Source of the DNA: Kangsaoukella pontilimi
Lineage (GTDB): Bacteria; Pseudomonadota; Alphaproteobacteria; Rhodobacterales; Rhodobacteraceae
Direction: 5' to 3'
Assembly (NCBI RefSeq): GCF_009830125.1
Contig: NZ_WUPT01000005.1
Span: 28,842-92,841 of the forward strand
DNA: 64,000 nucleotides
The position numbers and the translations under genes were made by a program. Positions 17,443 through 26,828 of the stretch are shown here, piece by piece. The notes beneath the pieces were generated by a model. That model had not been told where the DNA came from. It searched no databases and saw nothing but the letters and a program-made list of their open reading frames with translations. Numbering within the stretch: position 1 is the stretch's first letter; each line of letters begins with the position of its first letter.

Positions 17443-18293
17443 CCCGGCTGGTCCTCATCAGCGATCTGCATTTCGGGCGCGAGGACCCGGAGCTTCTGCG
17501 CCCGCTCCTTGCGGCGATCGACGAGGCTCGGCCGGACCTTGTCGTCATGGCGGGGGATTTCGTGCAGCGCGCCCGGAACACGCAATTCGAGCCTGCCGCG
17601 CGCTTCATGGCGGATATCGGCCGTCCATGGCTCGGCGTGCCGGGCAATCACGACATTCCGCTCTTCAACCTGTTCCTGCGCCTCGTCGATCCCTATCGCG
17701 CCTATCGCCGCTGGATCGCGGATGATCTGGAGCCGATGCTGGAGCTGGACCATGCCCTTGTGCTGGGGCTGAACACGAGCGACCCCCTTGCGCATCAGCG
17801 CGGCCGTGTCTCGGAGACGGATATCCGGCGGATCGGAGAGCGGATCGCCGCCGCCGGCGAGCGGCTTCCGGTCATCGTGGCGCATCATCCGTTTCATCAC
17901 ACGCCGGATATCGAGAAGAAACTCATGGTCGGTGCGCCGCGGGCGCTGGATCACTGGGCCGATTGCGGACCGCATATCATCCTGTCGGGGCATCTGCATC
18001 AGTGGCTGTTCGAGCCGTTCATCCGGCGGAAAGGCGCGAACATGACGCTGCAACTGCATTGCGGCACGGGTCTGTCAAAGCGGCTGCGGGGGCAGCCGAA
18101 CGATTTCGCCATTCTCGATTGCGCGCCCCGCGAAGTGGTGGTCACGCGCATGGTGGCGGATGAGGACGGATTTCGCCGCGCCGAGCGGACGAGCTGCACG
18201 GTCGGTGAGACCGGCTGGACGCGTCAGGACGTGCCGGGTCTGCCCCTTGCCGGCGAGGACTATGCCGAGCGCCGCCGGGCCGGGCGCGTCTGA
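17439..18293 (+). CDS. Calcineurin-like metallophosphoesterase
   Basis: 284 residues carrying the metallophosphoesterase motif series in order: DLHFG (9-13), GDFV, GNHD, HHPFHH and GHLHQW. These residues bind the two catalytic metals. The substrate is unknown; a phospholipid or cyclic-nucleotide phosphodiester is possible, and coupling to the upstream lipid kinase by a 4-base overlap favours a lipid-related role. The stop lies just before a GC-rich bidirectional hairpin. Confidence 0.8.
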   Translation: MTRLVLISDLHFGREDPELLRPLLAAIDEARPDLVVMAGDFVQRARNTQFEPAARFMADIGRPWLGVPGNHDIPLFNLFLRLVDPYRAYRRWIADDLEPMLELDHALVLGLNTSDPLAHQRGRVSETDIRRIGERIAAAGERLPVIVAHHPFHHTPDIEKKLMVGAPRALDHWADCGPHIILSGHLHQWLFEPFIRRKGANMTLQLHCGTGLSKRLRGQPNDFAILDCAPREVVVTRMVADEDGFRRAERTSCTVGETGWTRQDVPGLPLAGEDYAERRRAGRV

Positions 18294-18302
18294 CCCACGT
18301 TT

Positions 18303-18357
18303 CCTCAGCGGGGTCCGGCGCGGGGCGGTTGCCCGCCCGCTTTGCCGGCCCCTGAGG
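18303..18357. terminator. Bidirectional GC-rich hairpin between convergent genes
   Basis: The segment between the phosphoesterase stop and the helicase stop folds on itself. CCTCAG-GGGG-CCGGC on the left pairs with GCCGG-CCCC-TGAGG on the right, with small bulges, and an inner GCGGGGCGG/CCCGCCCGC pair lies around a short loop. No T-run is present, so termination strength is uncertain, but the position between two convergent stops fits a shared terminator. Confidence 0.5.
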
Positions 18358-18359
18358 CG

Positions 18360-19568
18360 TCAGGCGGCCATCTTGTTGGCGCCGCGCCGTCCGTTGCGGC
18401 GGCGGGGGCGGCGTTTGGCCTTGGGTTTCGCCGCGTCGGCGGTGCCGCCCCAGGGGGCGCCACCCGCGACCTCGATGCGGGCGCCCAGGGTCTTTTCAAT
18501 GGCTTTCAGATCGCCCATTTCGTCGGCCGAGCAGAAGGCGACGGCGCGCCCGGTCCGGCCCGCACGCGCGGTCCGGCCGATGCGGTGGACGTAGTTCTCG
18601 GGCACGTTCGGCAGGTCGTAGTTGTAGACATGCCCGACGCCCTCGATATCGATCCCGCGGGCAGCGACATCCGTCGCCACCAGCACGCGGACCGAGCCGT
18701 CCTTGAAGGCCGCGATGGCGCGGTCGCGCTGACCCTGGCTCTTGTTGCCGTGGATCGACGTGGCGGCGAAGCCGACCTTCTCAAGCGTCTTCATCAGCCG
18801 CTCGGCCCCATGTTTGGTGCGGGAAAAGACGAGTGCGCGGTCGTCGCGATGCCCGTCGAGCAGGTCGATCAGCAGCTCCTGTTTCTTTTCCTTCGGCACG
18901 AAATGCACCGAATGCGCCACCTTGTCGGCGACCTTGCCCGGAGGCGAGACCTCGACCCGCACCGGGTCGGTCAGGTAGTCGCGCGACAGTTCGGCCATGG
19001 CCTTGGGCATGGTGGCCGAGAACATCATCGTCTGCCGGTCCTTGCCAAGCTGCGGCGCGATCTGGCGCAGCGCGTGAACGAAGCCGATGTCCAGCATCTG
19101 GTCGGCCTCGTCGAGAACCAGAAAACGCGTGGCGCGGAGGTCGACGGCGCGGCGCTCCATCAGGTCGATCAGGCGTCCCGGCGTGGCGACGAGGATGTCG
19201 GTGCCGCGGGACAGCTTCTGCGCCTGTGCGTTGATCGACTTGCCGCCGACAACCAGCGTGATGCGCTGGTCCGAGGTCAGGTCGCGCAGGGTGTCGACGA
19301 TCTGGTTCGCCAGTTCCCGTGTGGGCGCGAGGATCAGCCCGCGGGCCGTTCTCGGCGCTGCCTTTTCCTGCCGTTTCGACAGGGCGGTCACGAGGGGAAT
19401 GCCGAAGGCGGCGGTCTTGCCGGTGCCGGTCTGGGCGATGCCCAGAATATCGCGGCCTGAAAGCGCCTCAGGGATGGCCTTGGCCTGAATAGGCGTCGGT
19501 TCGGTGATCCCCAGGCCTTCGAGCCGGGTGACCATGCGGGCGTTCAGCCCGAGTTCATTGAAGTTCAT
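18360..19568 (-). CDS. DEAD-box RNA helicase (RhlE-like)
   Basis: 402 residues starting MNFNELGLNARMV. A longer frame reaches upstream but has no family-like N-terminus. Motifs in order: Q motif (GITEPTPIQAKAIP), Walker A AQTGTGKTAA, PTRELANQI, LDEADQML, SATMPK, LVATDVAARGID and HRIGRTARAG. The tail is basic (KPKAKRRPRRRNGRRGANK), typical of RhlE-group helicases, and binds RNA. It probably acts in RNA decay or ribosome assembly. Transcribed alone, toward the phosphoesterase gene. Confidence 0.92.
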   Translation of the reverse strand: MNFNELGLNARMVTRLEGLGITEPTPIQAKAIPEALSGRDILGIAQTGTGKTAAFGIPLVTALSKRQEKAAPRTARGLILAPTRELANQIVDTLRDLTSDQRITLVVGGKSINAQAQKLSRGTDILVATPGRLIDLMERRAVDLRATRFLVLDEADQMLDIGFVHALRQIAPQLGKDRQTMMFSATMPKAMAELSRDYLTDPVRVEVSPPGKVADKVAHSVHFVPKEKKQELLIDLLDGHRDDRALVFSRTKHGAERLMKTLEKVGFAATSIHGNKSQGQRDRAIAAFKDGSVRVLVATDVAARGIDIEGVGHVYNYDLPNVPENYVHRIGRTARAGRTGRAVAFCSADEMGDLKAIEKTLGARIEVAGGAPWGGTADAAKPKAKRRPRRRNGRRGANKMAA

Positions 19569-19883
19569 ATCGTTCCTTGTCCGGACACGTGTCCGGGTCT
19601 CACCGATGCCAATGCGATCGGTCGGTCGGGGTGCGCCCGAGGCCATCGCCCGCGACACCGGATTGCGCCGCAAGCCGCCCTGGGCGGCGTCCCCCCTGCG
19701 TGATGTGGGAAAACGGTACGTCACGGCCGGGGGCGGGATATTCCCGCCTGCTCACGCGGCAGAGCGATGACGTGCCCCGCACATGGGGCCAAGGCGGCCG
19801 CTTGTCAATCGCTGATGACGGCGAAGGACCGGGATGGCGGGCGGATGCGGCAATCCTGCCGGCCGGACGGCCAAGGGGTGGGA
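19569..19883. other. Intergenic region between helicase start and RND pump end
   Basis: About 315 bases with no supportable gene. It should hold the helicase promoter on the minus strand and the 3' end of the efflux operon. The only structure I see is a perfect 7-bp hairpin, GGCGGGA-TAT-TCCCGCC, at 19732-19748. The rest is GC-rich sequence with no recognisable motif. Confidence 0.4.
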
Positions 19884-22800
19884 CTAGCCGGCGTCCGGCT
19901 CGGCCGGTGACGGCGACTGCCGCCGCCGCTGCAACCATTGTCTTGCGTTCTCGCCCAGCATCAGCATCGCGGGCGACAGCACCAGCGTCAGGACCGTGGC
20001 GACGGACAGGCCGCCGACGATGGCGCTGGAGAGTTCGGTCCACCACTGGGTCGACGGTGCGCCGTATACGATTTCCCGGCGGAAGAAGTCGAGATTTACC
20101 CCGATCACCATGGGCATCAGGCCGAGTGCCGTCGTGACGGATGTCAGAACCACGGGTCTGAGGCGTTCCGCCCCGGTCCGGAGCGCGGCCTCGCGCGGGG
20201 GCAGGCCGTTCCGCCTGTGGTCGTTGTAGGTGTCGATCAGGACGATGTTGTTGTTCACGACGATCCCGGCAAGCGCGATGACGCCGATCCCGCCCATGAC
20301 GATGCCAAAGGGCCGCCCGGTGACCAGAAGCCCGAGAAGGACGCCCGCGACCGAGAAGACGATGGCGCTGAGCACGATGGCCGCCTGGTAGAAGGAGTTG
20401 AACTGGATCAGAAGGATCAGGACCATGAGCAGGATCGCGGCGATGAAGGCCTGAACGAGGAACTGCGCCGATTCCTGCTGATCCTCGGCCTCGCCGGCGA
20501 AGCTGTAGGTGACGCCGTCGGGCAGCTCGGCGCCATCCAGCGCCGAACGGAGCGCGGCGATCTGGTCGGCCACGAGCACGCCCGGCCCGACATTGGCCTC
20601 GATCGTCACGACTCGGGATTCGTCGACCCGGCGGATGGTGCCGACGCGTTCGCTCGGCTCGAAGGTGACGAAGTTGGACACCGGGACGAGCCCGGCGGCG
20701 GTCGGCACCCGGAGGTTCACAAGTTCGGCCAGAGAGCGTTCCTCGCGCGGGAACCGCACGCGGATGTCGAGTTCGCCCTCGGCGTCGTCGGGGCGGTAAT
20801 CGGCCACGGTGATGCCCTGTGTCAGAAGCTGCACCGCCTGCCCGAGCAGGCTGACATCGGCGCCGTAGCGCGCGGCCTCGGCCCGGTCGACGCGGATCGA
20901 CACCTCGACGCCCGGAAGGGGCAGCGTGTCGGTCACGTCGGTGAAGCCGCTGATATCCTCCATCAGGGACAGGACGGTTTCGACCGCCTCTTCCTGTTTC
21001 TCGGGGCTTCGCGTGCGCATCTCGAGATTTACGGGCTTGCCCTGCGAGGGGCCGTCGCTGGCGGTCTGCACCTGAATGTCGACACCGGCGATGTCGCCAA
21101 GGTCCTGCCGGATGTCCTCGCCGATTTCTTTGGCGGTCGGGCGCTCGTCCCAGTCGACGAGATCGAGTTGGAGAACCCCGATCGTCTCTTCGTCGCCACG
21201 CCCGGCGCTGAGGGTCGAGCGGGCGTAAATGCTTTCGATGGCGTCATAGTCTTCCAGCCGGTCTTCGACGGCGCGGACGATTTCATCGCGTTCCCAGATC
21301 GAGAGGTTGTCGCGGGCGCGGACCTGCACCTGCATGAATTCTGGCTCGATCTCGGGGAAGAAGGTGACGCCGCGCCCGAACTGGGCGTAGCTGGCGAACA
21401 TGGCGATCAGAAGCGCGATGGCGAGAAGAAGCGTCGCGCCCGGCCTGAGGATCGCGCGTTCGAGCACCCGGATATAGGCACCGGTCGCGCCGCCCATGTC
21501 GCGGGGATCGCCCCGCTCGGCGGCGTGGAGAACGGCCTTGCTCCGCGCGCTTTGCGGCTGACGCTTGCCGATCACGCCACCCACGACCGGGATGAAGAAG
21601 AGCGCCATGAAAAGGGATGCCGTCAGGGTCAGGATCACCGTGATCGGCAGGAATTTCATGAATTCGCCCACGACGCCGGACCAGAAGAGAAGCGGGAAGA
21701 ACACCGAGAGCGTGGTCGCCGTCGATGCGATGATGGGCCATGCCATGCGCTTGGCGCCGAACGCATAGGCCTCGCGGCGGGTCGCGCCCTCCTGCAGTTT
21801 CCGGTCGGCAAGCTCGACAGTCACGATGGCGCCGTCGACCAGCATGCCGACGACGAGGATCAGCGAGAAGAGCACTATGACATTCATCGTGTAGTCCAGC
21901 GCCCAAAGCGCGGTGACCCCGGCGAGGAACGCGCCCGGAATGGCCAGCCCCACAAGAACCGCCGAGCGCAGGCCGAGGGCGAAGACGATCACGATCATCA
22001 CGAGGATCACCGCCGCGATCACGTTCGCCTCGAGATCCGACAGCATGGTTTTGACCTGTTCGCTCTGGTCCTGAAGATAGGTGACCTCGACCGCGTCGGG
22101 CCAGTCGCTGCCCAGTTCCCCGATCCTGGATTTCACGGCGGCCACGGTTTCGATGATGTTGGCGCCCGAGCGTTTGGTCACTTCGAGCGACAGCGCGGGC
22201 TGACCGTCGATCCGGGCGAAGCTGGTCGGGTCTTCGAAGGTGCGGCGGACGGTGGCCACGTCGCCAAAAGTGACGACCGTTCCGTCGCGCACCTTGATCG
22301 GCATCCGCATCACGTCTTCGAGGTCTTCGATCAGGCCGGGCACTTTCAGCACGATCCGCCCGCCTGCGCTTTCGATGGCGCCGGCGGCGATCAGGCGGTT
22401 GTTCCGCTGGACCTGAGAGACGATTTCGTCAAAGCCGAGATTGTAGGTCTGCAGGACCGTCGGGTCGATGAGGACCTCGAGAAACTCGTTCCGCTTGCCG
22501 CCGATATCGACTTCGAGAATGCCGGGCAGCGCTTCGAGTTCGGTCTGGACGGTGTCCGCGATGCTGTTGAGCGCGCGCTCGGGGATGGGGCCCGAGAGAA
22601 CGACCGTGATGACCGGAAAGAGCGCGGTGTTGATCTCGGTGATGGTCAGGTCATAGGCGTCGTCGGGCAATTCGCCTTCGACCCGGTCGGCGGCTTCGCG
22701 GACGCGGTCCATCGCCTCGTCCACGTCGCCGCCGGCGGCGAATTCAAGCTGTACGCTGGCAAAGCCCTCGGCGGCTTCGGAACTCATCTTTTCGAGATCC

Positions 22801-23027
22801 TGCAGCGCGCCGAATTCGGCCTCCATCGGTTCGATCAGCAGCTCTTCGGCGTCACCCGGGCTGATGCCGTCGAGGCCGGTCGAGACGTAGACAAGCGGCA
22901 GCGGCACCTCGGGGTTGGCTTCCTTGGGGATCGCGATATAGGCGAACGCGCCGACGGTGAGGATGCCCGCCAGAGCAAGGAACATGACCCGCGTGCGCGA
23001 GAAGGCGGCGTCGATCAGAGCGTTCAT
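19884..23027 (-). CDS. RND family efflux pump, inner-membrane transporter (AcrB/MexB-like)
   Basis: 1047 residues, the usual RND length. There is an N-terminal helix (residues about 14-32), a first large periplasmic region, a six-helix block at about 335-500 containing VVGMLVDGAIVTVELADRK (the Asp pair region for proton transfer), a second periplasmic region, and a final helix block from about 850 (IVVNNNIVLIDTYNDHR). It exports lipophilic compounds using proton flow. The start overlaps the adaptor stop by 4 bases. It lacks a linked outer-membrane TolC gene. Confidence 0.9.
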   Translation of the reverse strand: MNALIDAAFSRTRVMFLALAGILTVGAFAYIAIPKEANPEVPLPLVYVSTGLDGISPGDAEELLIEPMEAEFGALQDLEKMSSEAAEGFASVQLEFAAGGDVDEAMDRVREAADRVEGELPDDAYDLTITEINTALFPVITVVLSGPIPERALNSIADTVQTELEALPGILEVDIGGKRNEFLEVLIDPTVLQTYNLGFDEIVSQVQRNNRLIAAGAIESAGGRIVLKVPGLIEDLEDVMRMPIKVRDGTVVTFGDVATVRRTFEDPTSFARIDGQPALSLEVTKRSGANIIETVAAVKSRIGELGSDWPDAVEVTYLQDQSEQVKTMLSDLEANVIAAVILVMIVIVFALGLRSAVLVGLAIPGAFLAGVTALWALDYTMNVIVLFSLILVVGMLVDGAIVTVELADRKLQEGATRREAYAFGAKRMAWPIIASTATTLSVFFPLLFWSGVVGEFMKFLPITVILTLTASLFMALFFIPVVGGVIGKRQPQSARSKAVLHAAERGDPRDMGGATGAYIRVLERAILRPGATLLLAIALLIAMFASYAQFGRGVTFFPEIEPEFMQVQVRARDNLSIWERDEIVRAVEDRLEDYDAIESIYARSTLSAGRGDEETIGVLQLDLVDWDERPTAKEIGEDIRQDLGDIAGVDIQVQTASDGPSQGKPVNLEMRTRSPEKQEEAVETVLSLMEDISGFTDVTDTLPLPGVEVSIRVDRAEAARYGADVSLLGQAVQLLTQGITVADYRPDDAEGELDIRVRFPREERSLAELVNLRVPTAAGLVPVSNFVTFEPSERVGTIRRVDESRVVTIEANVGPGVLVADQIAALRSALDGAELPDGVTYSFAGEAEDQQESAQFLVQAFIAAILLMVLILLIQFNSFYQAAIVLSAIVFSVAGVLLGLLVTGRPFGIVMGGIGVIALAGIVVNNNIVLIDTYNDHRRNGLPPREAALRTGAERLRPVVLTSVTTALGLMPMVIGVNLDFFRREIVYGAPSTQWWTELSSAIVGGLSVATVLTLVLSPAMLMLGENARQWLQRRRQSPSPAEPDAG

Positions 23028-24154
23028 TGCCGGGCCGCCTGCGGAGCGGCGTCGACTTCCGGCCGAACGGTGACCTCTTCGCCGTCGCGCACATAGCCCT
23101 GACCGATGGTAATGATTTCGGCCTCGTCGGGCAGGCCCGTCACCCAGACGCCGTCCACTTCTGCGCGGACGACCTCGATGGGCTCGAACGCGACCCGGCC
23201 GTCCTGAACCGTCTTGACGCCGAGACGCCCTTCTTCGTCCAGCGACACGATAGAGGCGGCGACGAAATGGGCCCTTCTTTCGCCCGTGGGGATGCGGATC
23301 TCGGCGGAGATGCCGGCGGGGATGGCGCCGTCCTCGTTCGGGACGACGACCTCGACGAGAAAGGTGCGCGTCTCGGCCGCGGCCGCCGAGCCGACGAATG
23401 CCACGCTGCCCGTTCGCGTCTGTCCGGTGATGAAGGTCACTTCGGCCGCGTCGGCGCCTTCCAGATCGGTGAGCGAGCGTTGCGGCACCTGAAGCGACAC
23501 GGTCAGCGGCTGATTGTCGACGATGCGGCCGATCTCGGCCCCTGCGGTGACGAACTCGCCTTCGTCGATCGAGAGCTGTTCGATCCGCCCGCCGAAAGGC
23601 GCTTCGATGCGGGCGGCGTCGAGCGCGTCTTCCGCGGCGGTCCTCTGAGCGCGCGCAGCGGCCAGTGCGGCACGGGCCGAAGTCACGCGGTCGACGGTCG
23701 CGACACCCCGGTCCAGAAGCTCGGTGGCGTTGTCGAATTCGCGTTCCGCCGCGTCGAACTCTTCCTGCGCGCGGTTGAGATCGGCTTCGAGCCGGCTTGT
23801 CGTCAGCCGGGCGATGACCTGACCGGCGGTGACATCGGCGCCCTTGGAGACCAGAACCTCGGTGACGTCGCCCGAGGTCTCGGCGCGGATGCCGGTATCC
23901 CTGTCGGGCTGCGCCTGACCTTCGGCCCGGAAGAACAGGGGCACGGTTTCGGCGCGTGACATGCGCGTGGCGACCGAGACCGGGGCGGTTTCGGTCTCGG
24001 CCCCGGCGGTGGTCTGATCGCCGCCGGAGGACGGCAAGACAACGCCGCTGCCCATCCAGAGGACAACGGCGACAAGGATGCCAAGCGCGATCCAGAACGA
24101 GCGCTGCGCGCCGGGATCGTCCTGAAATTGCAGCTCTTTGCGGTCGTCGGCCAT
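23024..24154 (-). CDS. RND efflux periplasmic adaptor (HlyD/MFP family)
   Basis: 376 residues. After a cytoplasmic start there is one membrane anchor (SFWIALGILVAVVLWMGSG, about 19-37). Then come lipoyl-like and helical hairpin segments (VLVSKGADVTAGQVIARL; a coiled region around 125-185), a beta-barrel region and a C-terminal domain. Members of this family bridge the RND pump to an outer-membrane channel. First gene of a two-gene minus-strand operon. Confidence 0.88.
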   Translation of the reverse strand: MADDRKELQFQDDPGAQRSFWIALGILVAVVLWMGSGVVLPSSGGDQTTAGAETETAPVSVATRMSRAETVPLFFRAEGQAQPDRDTGIRAETSGDVTEVLVSKGADVTAGQVIARLTTSRLEADLNRAQEEFDAAEREFDNATELLDRGVATVDRVTSARAALAAARAQRTAAEDALDAARIEAPFGGRIEQLSIDEGEFVTAGAEIGRIVDNQPLTVSLQVPQRSLTDLEGADAAEVTFITGQTRTGSVAFVGSAAAAETRTFLVEVVVPNEDGAIPAGISAEIRIPTGERRAHFVAASIVSLDEEGRLGVKTVQDGRVAFEPIEVVRAEVDGVWVTGLPDEAEIITIGQGYVRDGEEVTVRPEVDAAPQAARQ

Positions 24155-24262
24155 GTCATGTCCCCAGCTATGACGCCGACGGCGCCGTCACCGTTTCGGT
24201 GGCGGACGTCGCCGGGCGCGTTCGGAAATGGCTCTGGCCCGACGCGCGGCGTCGGATCGGAG

Positions 24263-24303
24263 CCGTTCCCGGATGTTTAATCTATTTAACAGGTTCGGAA
24301 CGG
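24263..24303. promoter_or_regulatory. Long interrupted palindrome upstream of the RND operon
   Basis: CCGTTCC (24263-24269) and GGAACGG (24297-24303) are perfect inverted arms. Inside them TGTTTAA and TTTAACA pair at 6 of 7 positions around a TCTA centre. The AT-rich core stands out in GC-rich surroundings. It lies 109 bases upstream of the adaptor start and 28 bases past the bchO stop. It could be an operator for the pump (no regulator gene is adjacent) or a terminator for the bch operon; no T-run is seen. Confidence 0.45.
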
Positions 24304-24330
24304 ATGTGTCGGAGGAAAGTTCCGCGCTTT

Positions 24331-25191
24331 TCAAAGGGCCGGCCGGGCCCGGTCTGCGTCGAGCGTGTCGAGAAAAGCCTCGACGGTTTCGGCAATGAAA
24401 CCGGGATTTTCTTCCTGCACCAGATGCCCGCCCGGTATGGCGCGGAACTCGCCGTGGGGCAGTTCGCCGGCGGCGCGGCGGACTGATCCGGTCGGAACCG
24501 TGGGGTCGTTCTCGCCGCTGAGGAGAAGGACAGGGGTGCGGATGCCCGCCAGGGGCGGCAGATCGCGGGTCAGGTCCCATTGCGCCATCATGCTGAGCGT
24601 CCCGTCGATATGGCGGGACGAACCGGCAAGGGCCCGGTAGCGGTCGACCAGCTCGTCCGAGGGTGTGGCGCCATTCGCCAGAAGAAGCTGCGTCACGGCG
24701 GCCGGACGCCCCAGCCCCAGCGAGAGTCCGGCGGATGCGAAGGGCAGGGCGGACAGGGCGCGGGCCATGCCGGGGAAGAGCCACGCGGACACGCCCTTGA
24801 ACGGCTCGAGAGCGGGATTGATCAGGACGTGACCCCGTGGCGTGAGGCGCGCGTCCAGCGCAAGCGCGATCGCGGCGCCGGCGGAATGCCCGACGATCCC
24901 GGCGATATCGGCGCCGAGCGTCTCGACGAGGGTCGCGCAGTCTTCGGCCATGCTTTTCAGGCCGAACCTGTCGCGCCGACCGGCGCGGGTCGATCCGTGC
25001 CCCGGCAGATCGGGCGCGATCACCCGGTAGCGGCCGGAGAGGTCGCGCATCATGCCTTCCATGCTGCTGGCAGAGGATCCCGCGCCGTGCAGAAAGAGCA
25101 GGGTTTCGGCCTTGCCCTCGCCCTCGTCGATGACGAGCCAGTCATGGGGATCGGATGCGACACGGCGCCGTCCGAGTTTGGCAGGCGTCAT
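24331..25191 (-). CDS. bchO: BchO, alpha/beta hydrolase of the magnesium chelatase operon
   Basis: 286 residues, with the start ATG overlapping the bchD stop (ATGA). Hydrolase-fold motifs: LLFLHGAGSS (oxyanion HG), VGHSAGAAIA (nucleophile elbow GxSxG), SGENDPTVP (acid loop) and GGHLVQEENP (catalytic His). bchO is regularly found directly after bchI-bchD in purple bacteria. Its precise role is unproven; it is assumed to assist Mg insertion or handling of an intermediate. Last gene of the crtA-bchI-bchD-bchO minus-strand operon. Confidence 0.9.
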   Translation of the reverse strand: MTPAKLGRRRVASDPHDWLVIDEGEGKAETLLFLHGAGSSASSMEGMMRDLSGRYRVIAPDLPGHGSTRAGRRDRFGLKSMAEDCATLVETLGADIAGIVGHSAGAAIALALDARLTPRGHVLINPALEPFKGVSAWLFPGMARALSALPFASAGLSLGLGRPAAVTQLLLANGATPSDELVDRYRALAGSSRHIDGTLSMMAQWDLTRDLPPLAGIRTPVLLLSGENDPTVPTGSVRRAAGELPHGEFRAIPGGHLVQEENPGFIAETVEAFLDTLDADRARPAL

Positions 25192-26828
25192 AGGGTGGGT
25201 ACCAGGCCGTCCAAAGCCGCGCTTGCGGACGAACGTTTCAGGCTGTGGACCTCTGTGCCGAGCGACTGCGCCAGTTCCGCAAGGGCGGGCGAGGTTCTGG
25301 CCCCGCTGTCCAGAAGCGTCACCGGGATGCCCGCCGACCGGACATGGCGCGCCAGAAGAAGCGCGTCGGACCGGGCCTGCTGACGGTCGTTGCTGCCGTC
25401 GAGCGCGCAATTCGCGCGGCCGTCGCTTATGATGACAAGATGCGGTGTCTGCCCGGCGCGGACGGCCTGCGCCGCGACGTCCAGCGCCGCCTTCATGCCC
25501 GCAGCAAGCGGCGTCGCGCCGCCCGCGTGCAGCCCCTGCAGGCTGCGTTTGGCGCGGGTCAGCGCGCGGGTGGGCGGCAGGACAAGCTCGGCGCCGGCAT
25601 CGCGGAAGGTCACGAGCGCGACGCGGTCACGCTCGGAATAGGCGCGGCCGAGCAGGTGTTCGATGGCACCTTTCCCTTCGGCGAGACGTGCGAAGGCGGC
25701 AGAGCCGGACATGTCGACCGCGAAGATGATCGTCCGCTCGGAGCGCTCTTTGTACTGCCGGATACGGATGTCTTCCGGGCGCACCGCTGTCCGGCCCGGC
25801 GTCGCGTTGCGCAGGGCTTGCCAAGGGGCCGCCGCCGAGAGCGTCGCCAGAAGATCGACCCGGCTGCCGGACGAGACCTTGCCCGCGCGCGACGGCAGGG
25901 GGCGTCCGCGGAGGACCGACCGCCGCGCAATACCCTTGCCCTGTCCGCGCGCGACGGCGGACCGGCTTGTGAGAGAGATCAGGACATCCGCCGGCAGGCT
26001 GGTGCTGATGGCATCGACAAGCATGTTCTGGGCGAAGGCGGCATCGGCGTCAGCGTCCCCGCCGTCGTCGGGCCGGTCCGGTTGGGAGGGCTCCTCAGCC
26101 GGGGGTGGTGGCGTGGCGGCCTCGTCCTGCGGCAGGGCGCGATGCCCGAAGACGAGCTGAGCGGCGCAGCCGAGGAGTATCTCGGGTGCGGCGGTGTCGG
26201 AGAGCGCTTTCAGAGTGCGCAGGGTTTCGGCGGCAAGGAGAGGCGCACGAAGGTCGGAGAGGCCGAGGCGCGCGGCCACGGACACCAGCGCGTCGGTTTC
26301 CTTGTCCGTCAGGCGGCATTCCGCGAGGCGTGCCGCCGCGTCGAGCGTCGACCGGGCGCTGACAGGGTCGGACAGGCTGTCCGGCGCGCATTCGTCGAGC
26401 ATGAAGGCCAGCCGGTCCCTGAGCGCGCGATGGGGCAGCGCCTCGTCCTGGCTGCCCTCGTCGAGCAGGACGAGAGCGCGTCTCTGGTCGCAACACGCGG
26501 CCAGCCGGCTTGCGCGGTCTGCTGTCAGTCTTTCGGCACCCTGAACAGCCAGCGGCCCGGACCCCTCGGCCAGCCCCTTGCGCATGACCGGCACCCCCCT
26601 CAGGAGGCTTTCGGTCATGTCCACGCCACCGAACAGGGCGAGGTCGTCCACCGTTCCGGACACCGTCCGGATTTCACCAAGCTCCTTGAACAGCGGTGCC
26701 GTCAGCCTGTCACGCGGCGCGCCGTGGCGCGCGCGCAGCCATACGCCGCCGAGTCCTGTCGGGTTGATCGCGAGAAGGCGCCCGACGAGATGGGCGCGTC
26801 CGCTTATCACACCCGCCGCTTCGGTCAT
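25188..26828 (-). CDS. bchD: Magnesium chelatase subunit D
   Basis: 546 residues. The N-terminal AAA-like half lacks a Walker A motif, as is normal for BchD. A proline/acid-rich linker (TPPPPAEEPSQPDRP and an Asp-rich run) follows at about 235-265. The C-terminal half is an integrin-I/von Willebrand domain with the MIDAS motif VDMSGSAAF (DxSxS) and SDGRANCALDG. BchD forms the platform with BchI in the ATP-driven complex that inserts Mg into protoporphyrin IX on BchH. Both ends overlap neighbours by 4 bases. Confidence 0.95.
   Translation of the reverse strand: MTEAAGVISGRAHLVGRLLAINPTGLGGVWLRARHGAPRDRLTAPLFKELGEIRTVSGTVDDLALFGGVDMTESLLRGVPVMRKGLAEGSGPLAVQGAERLTADRASRLAACCDQRRALVLLDEGSQDEALPHRALRDRLAFMLDECAPDSLSDPVSARSTLDAAARLAECRLTDKETDALVSVAARLGLSDLRAPLLAAETLRTLKALSDTAAPEILLGCAAQLVFGHRALPQDEAATPPPPAEEPSQPDRPDDGGDADADAAFAQNMLVDAISTSLPADVLISLTSRSAVARGQGKGIARRSVLRGRPLPSRAGKVSSGSRVDLLATLSAAAPWQALRNATPGRTAVRPEDIRIRQYKERSERTIIFAVDMSGSAAFARLAEGKGAIEHLLGRAYSERDRVALVTFRDAGAELVLPPTRALTRAKRSLQGLHAGGATPLAAGMKAALDVAAQAVRAGQTPHLVIISDGRANCALDGSNDRQQARSDALLLARHVRSAGIPVTLLDSGARTSPALAELAQSLGTEVHSLKRSSASAALDGLVPTL

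Noticed and set aside
18360..19724. 454-residue version of the DEAD-box helicase
   Set aside because: The added residues are Arg-rich intergenic sequence; MNFNELGL is the usual start.
19938..23096. Very long open frame on the + strand opposite the RND pump
   Set aside because: It mirrors the RND gene, its product is rich in His/Arg/Gly/Asp without any family motif, and the minus-strand protein is unmistakable. High GC keeps antisense frames open.
24331..25410. Longer bchO starting at 25410
   Set aside because: The extra N-terminus is antisense-phase reading of bchD and the ATG at 25191 overlapping the bchD stop fits the family.
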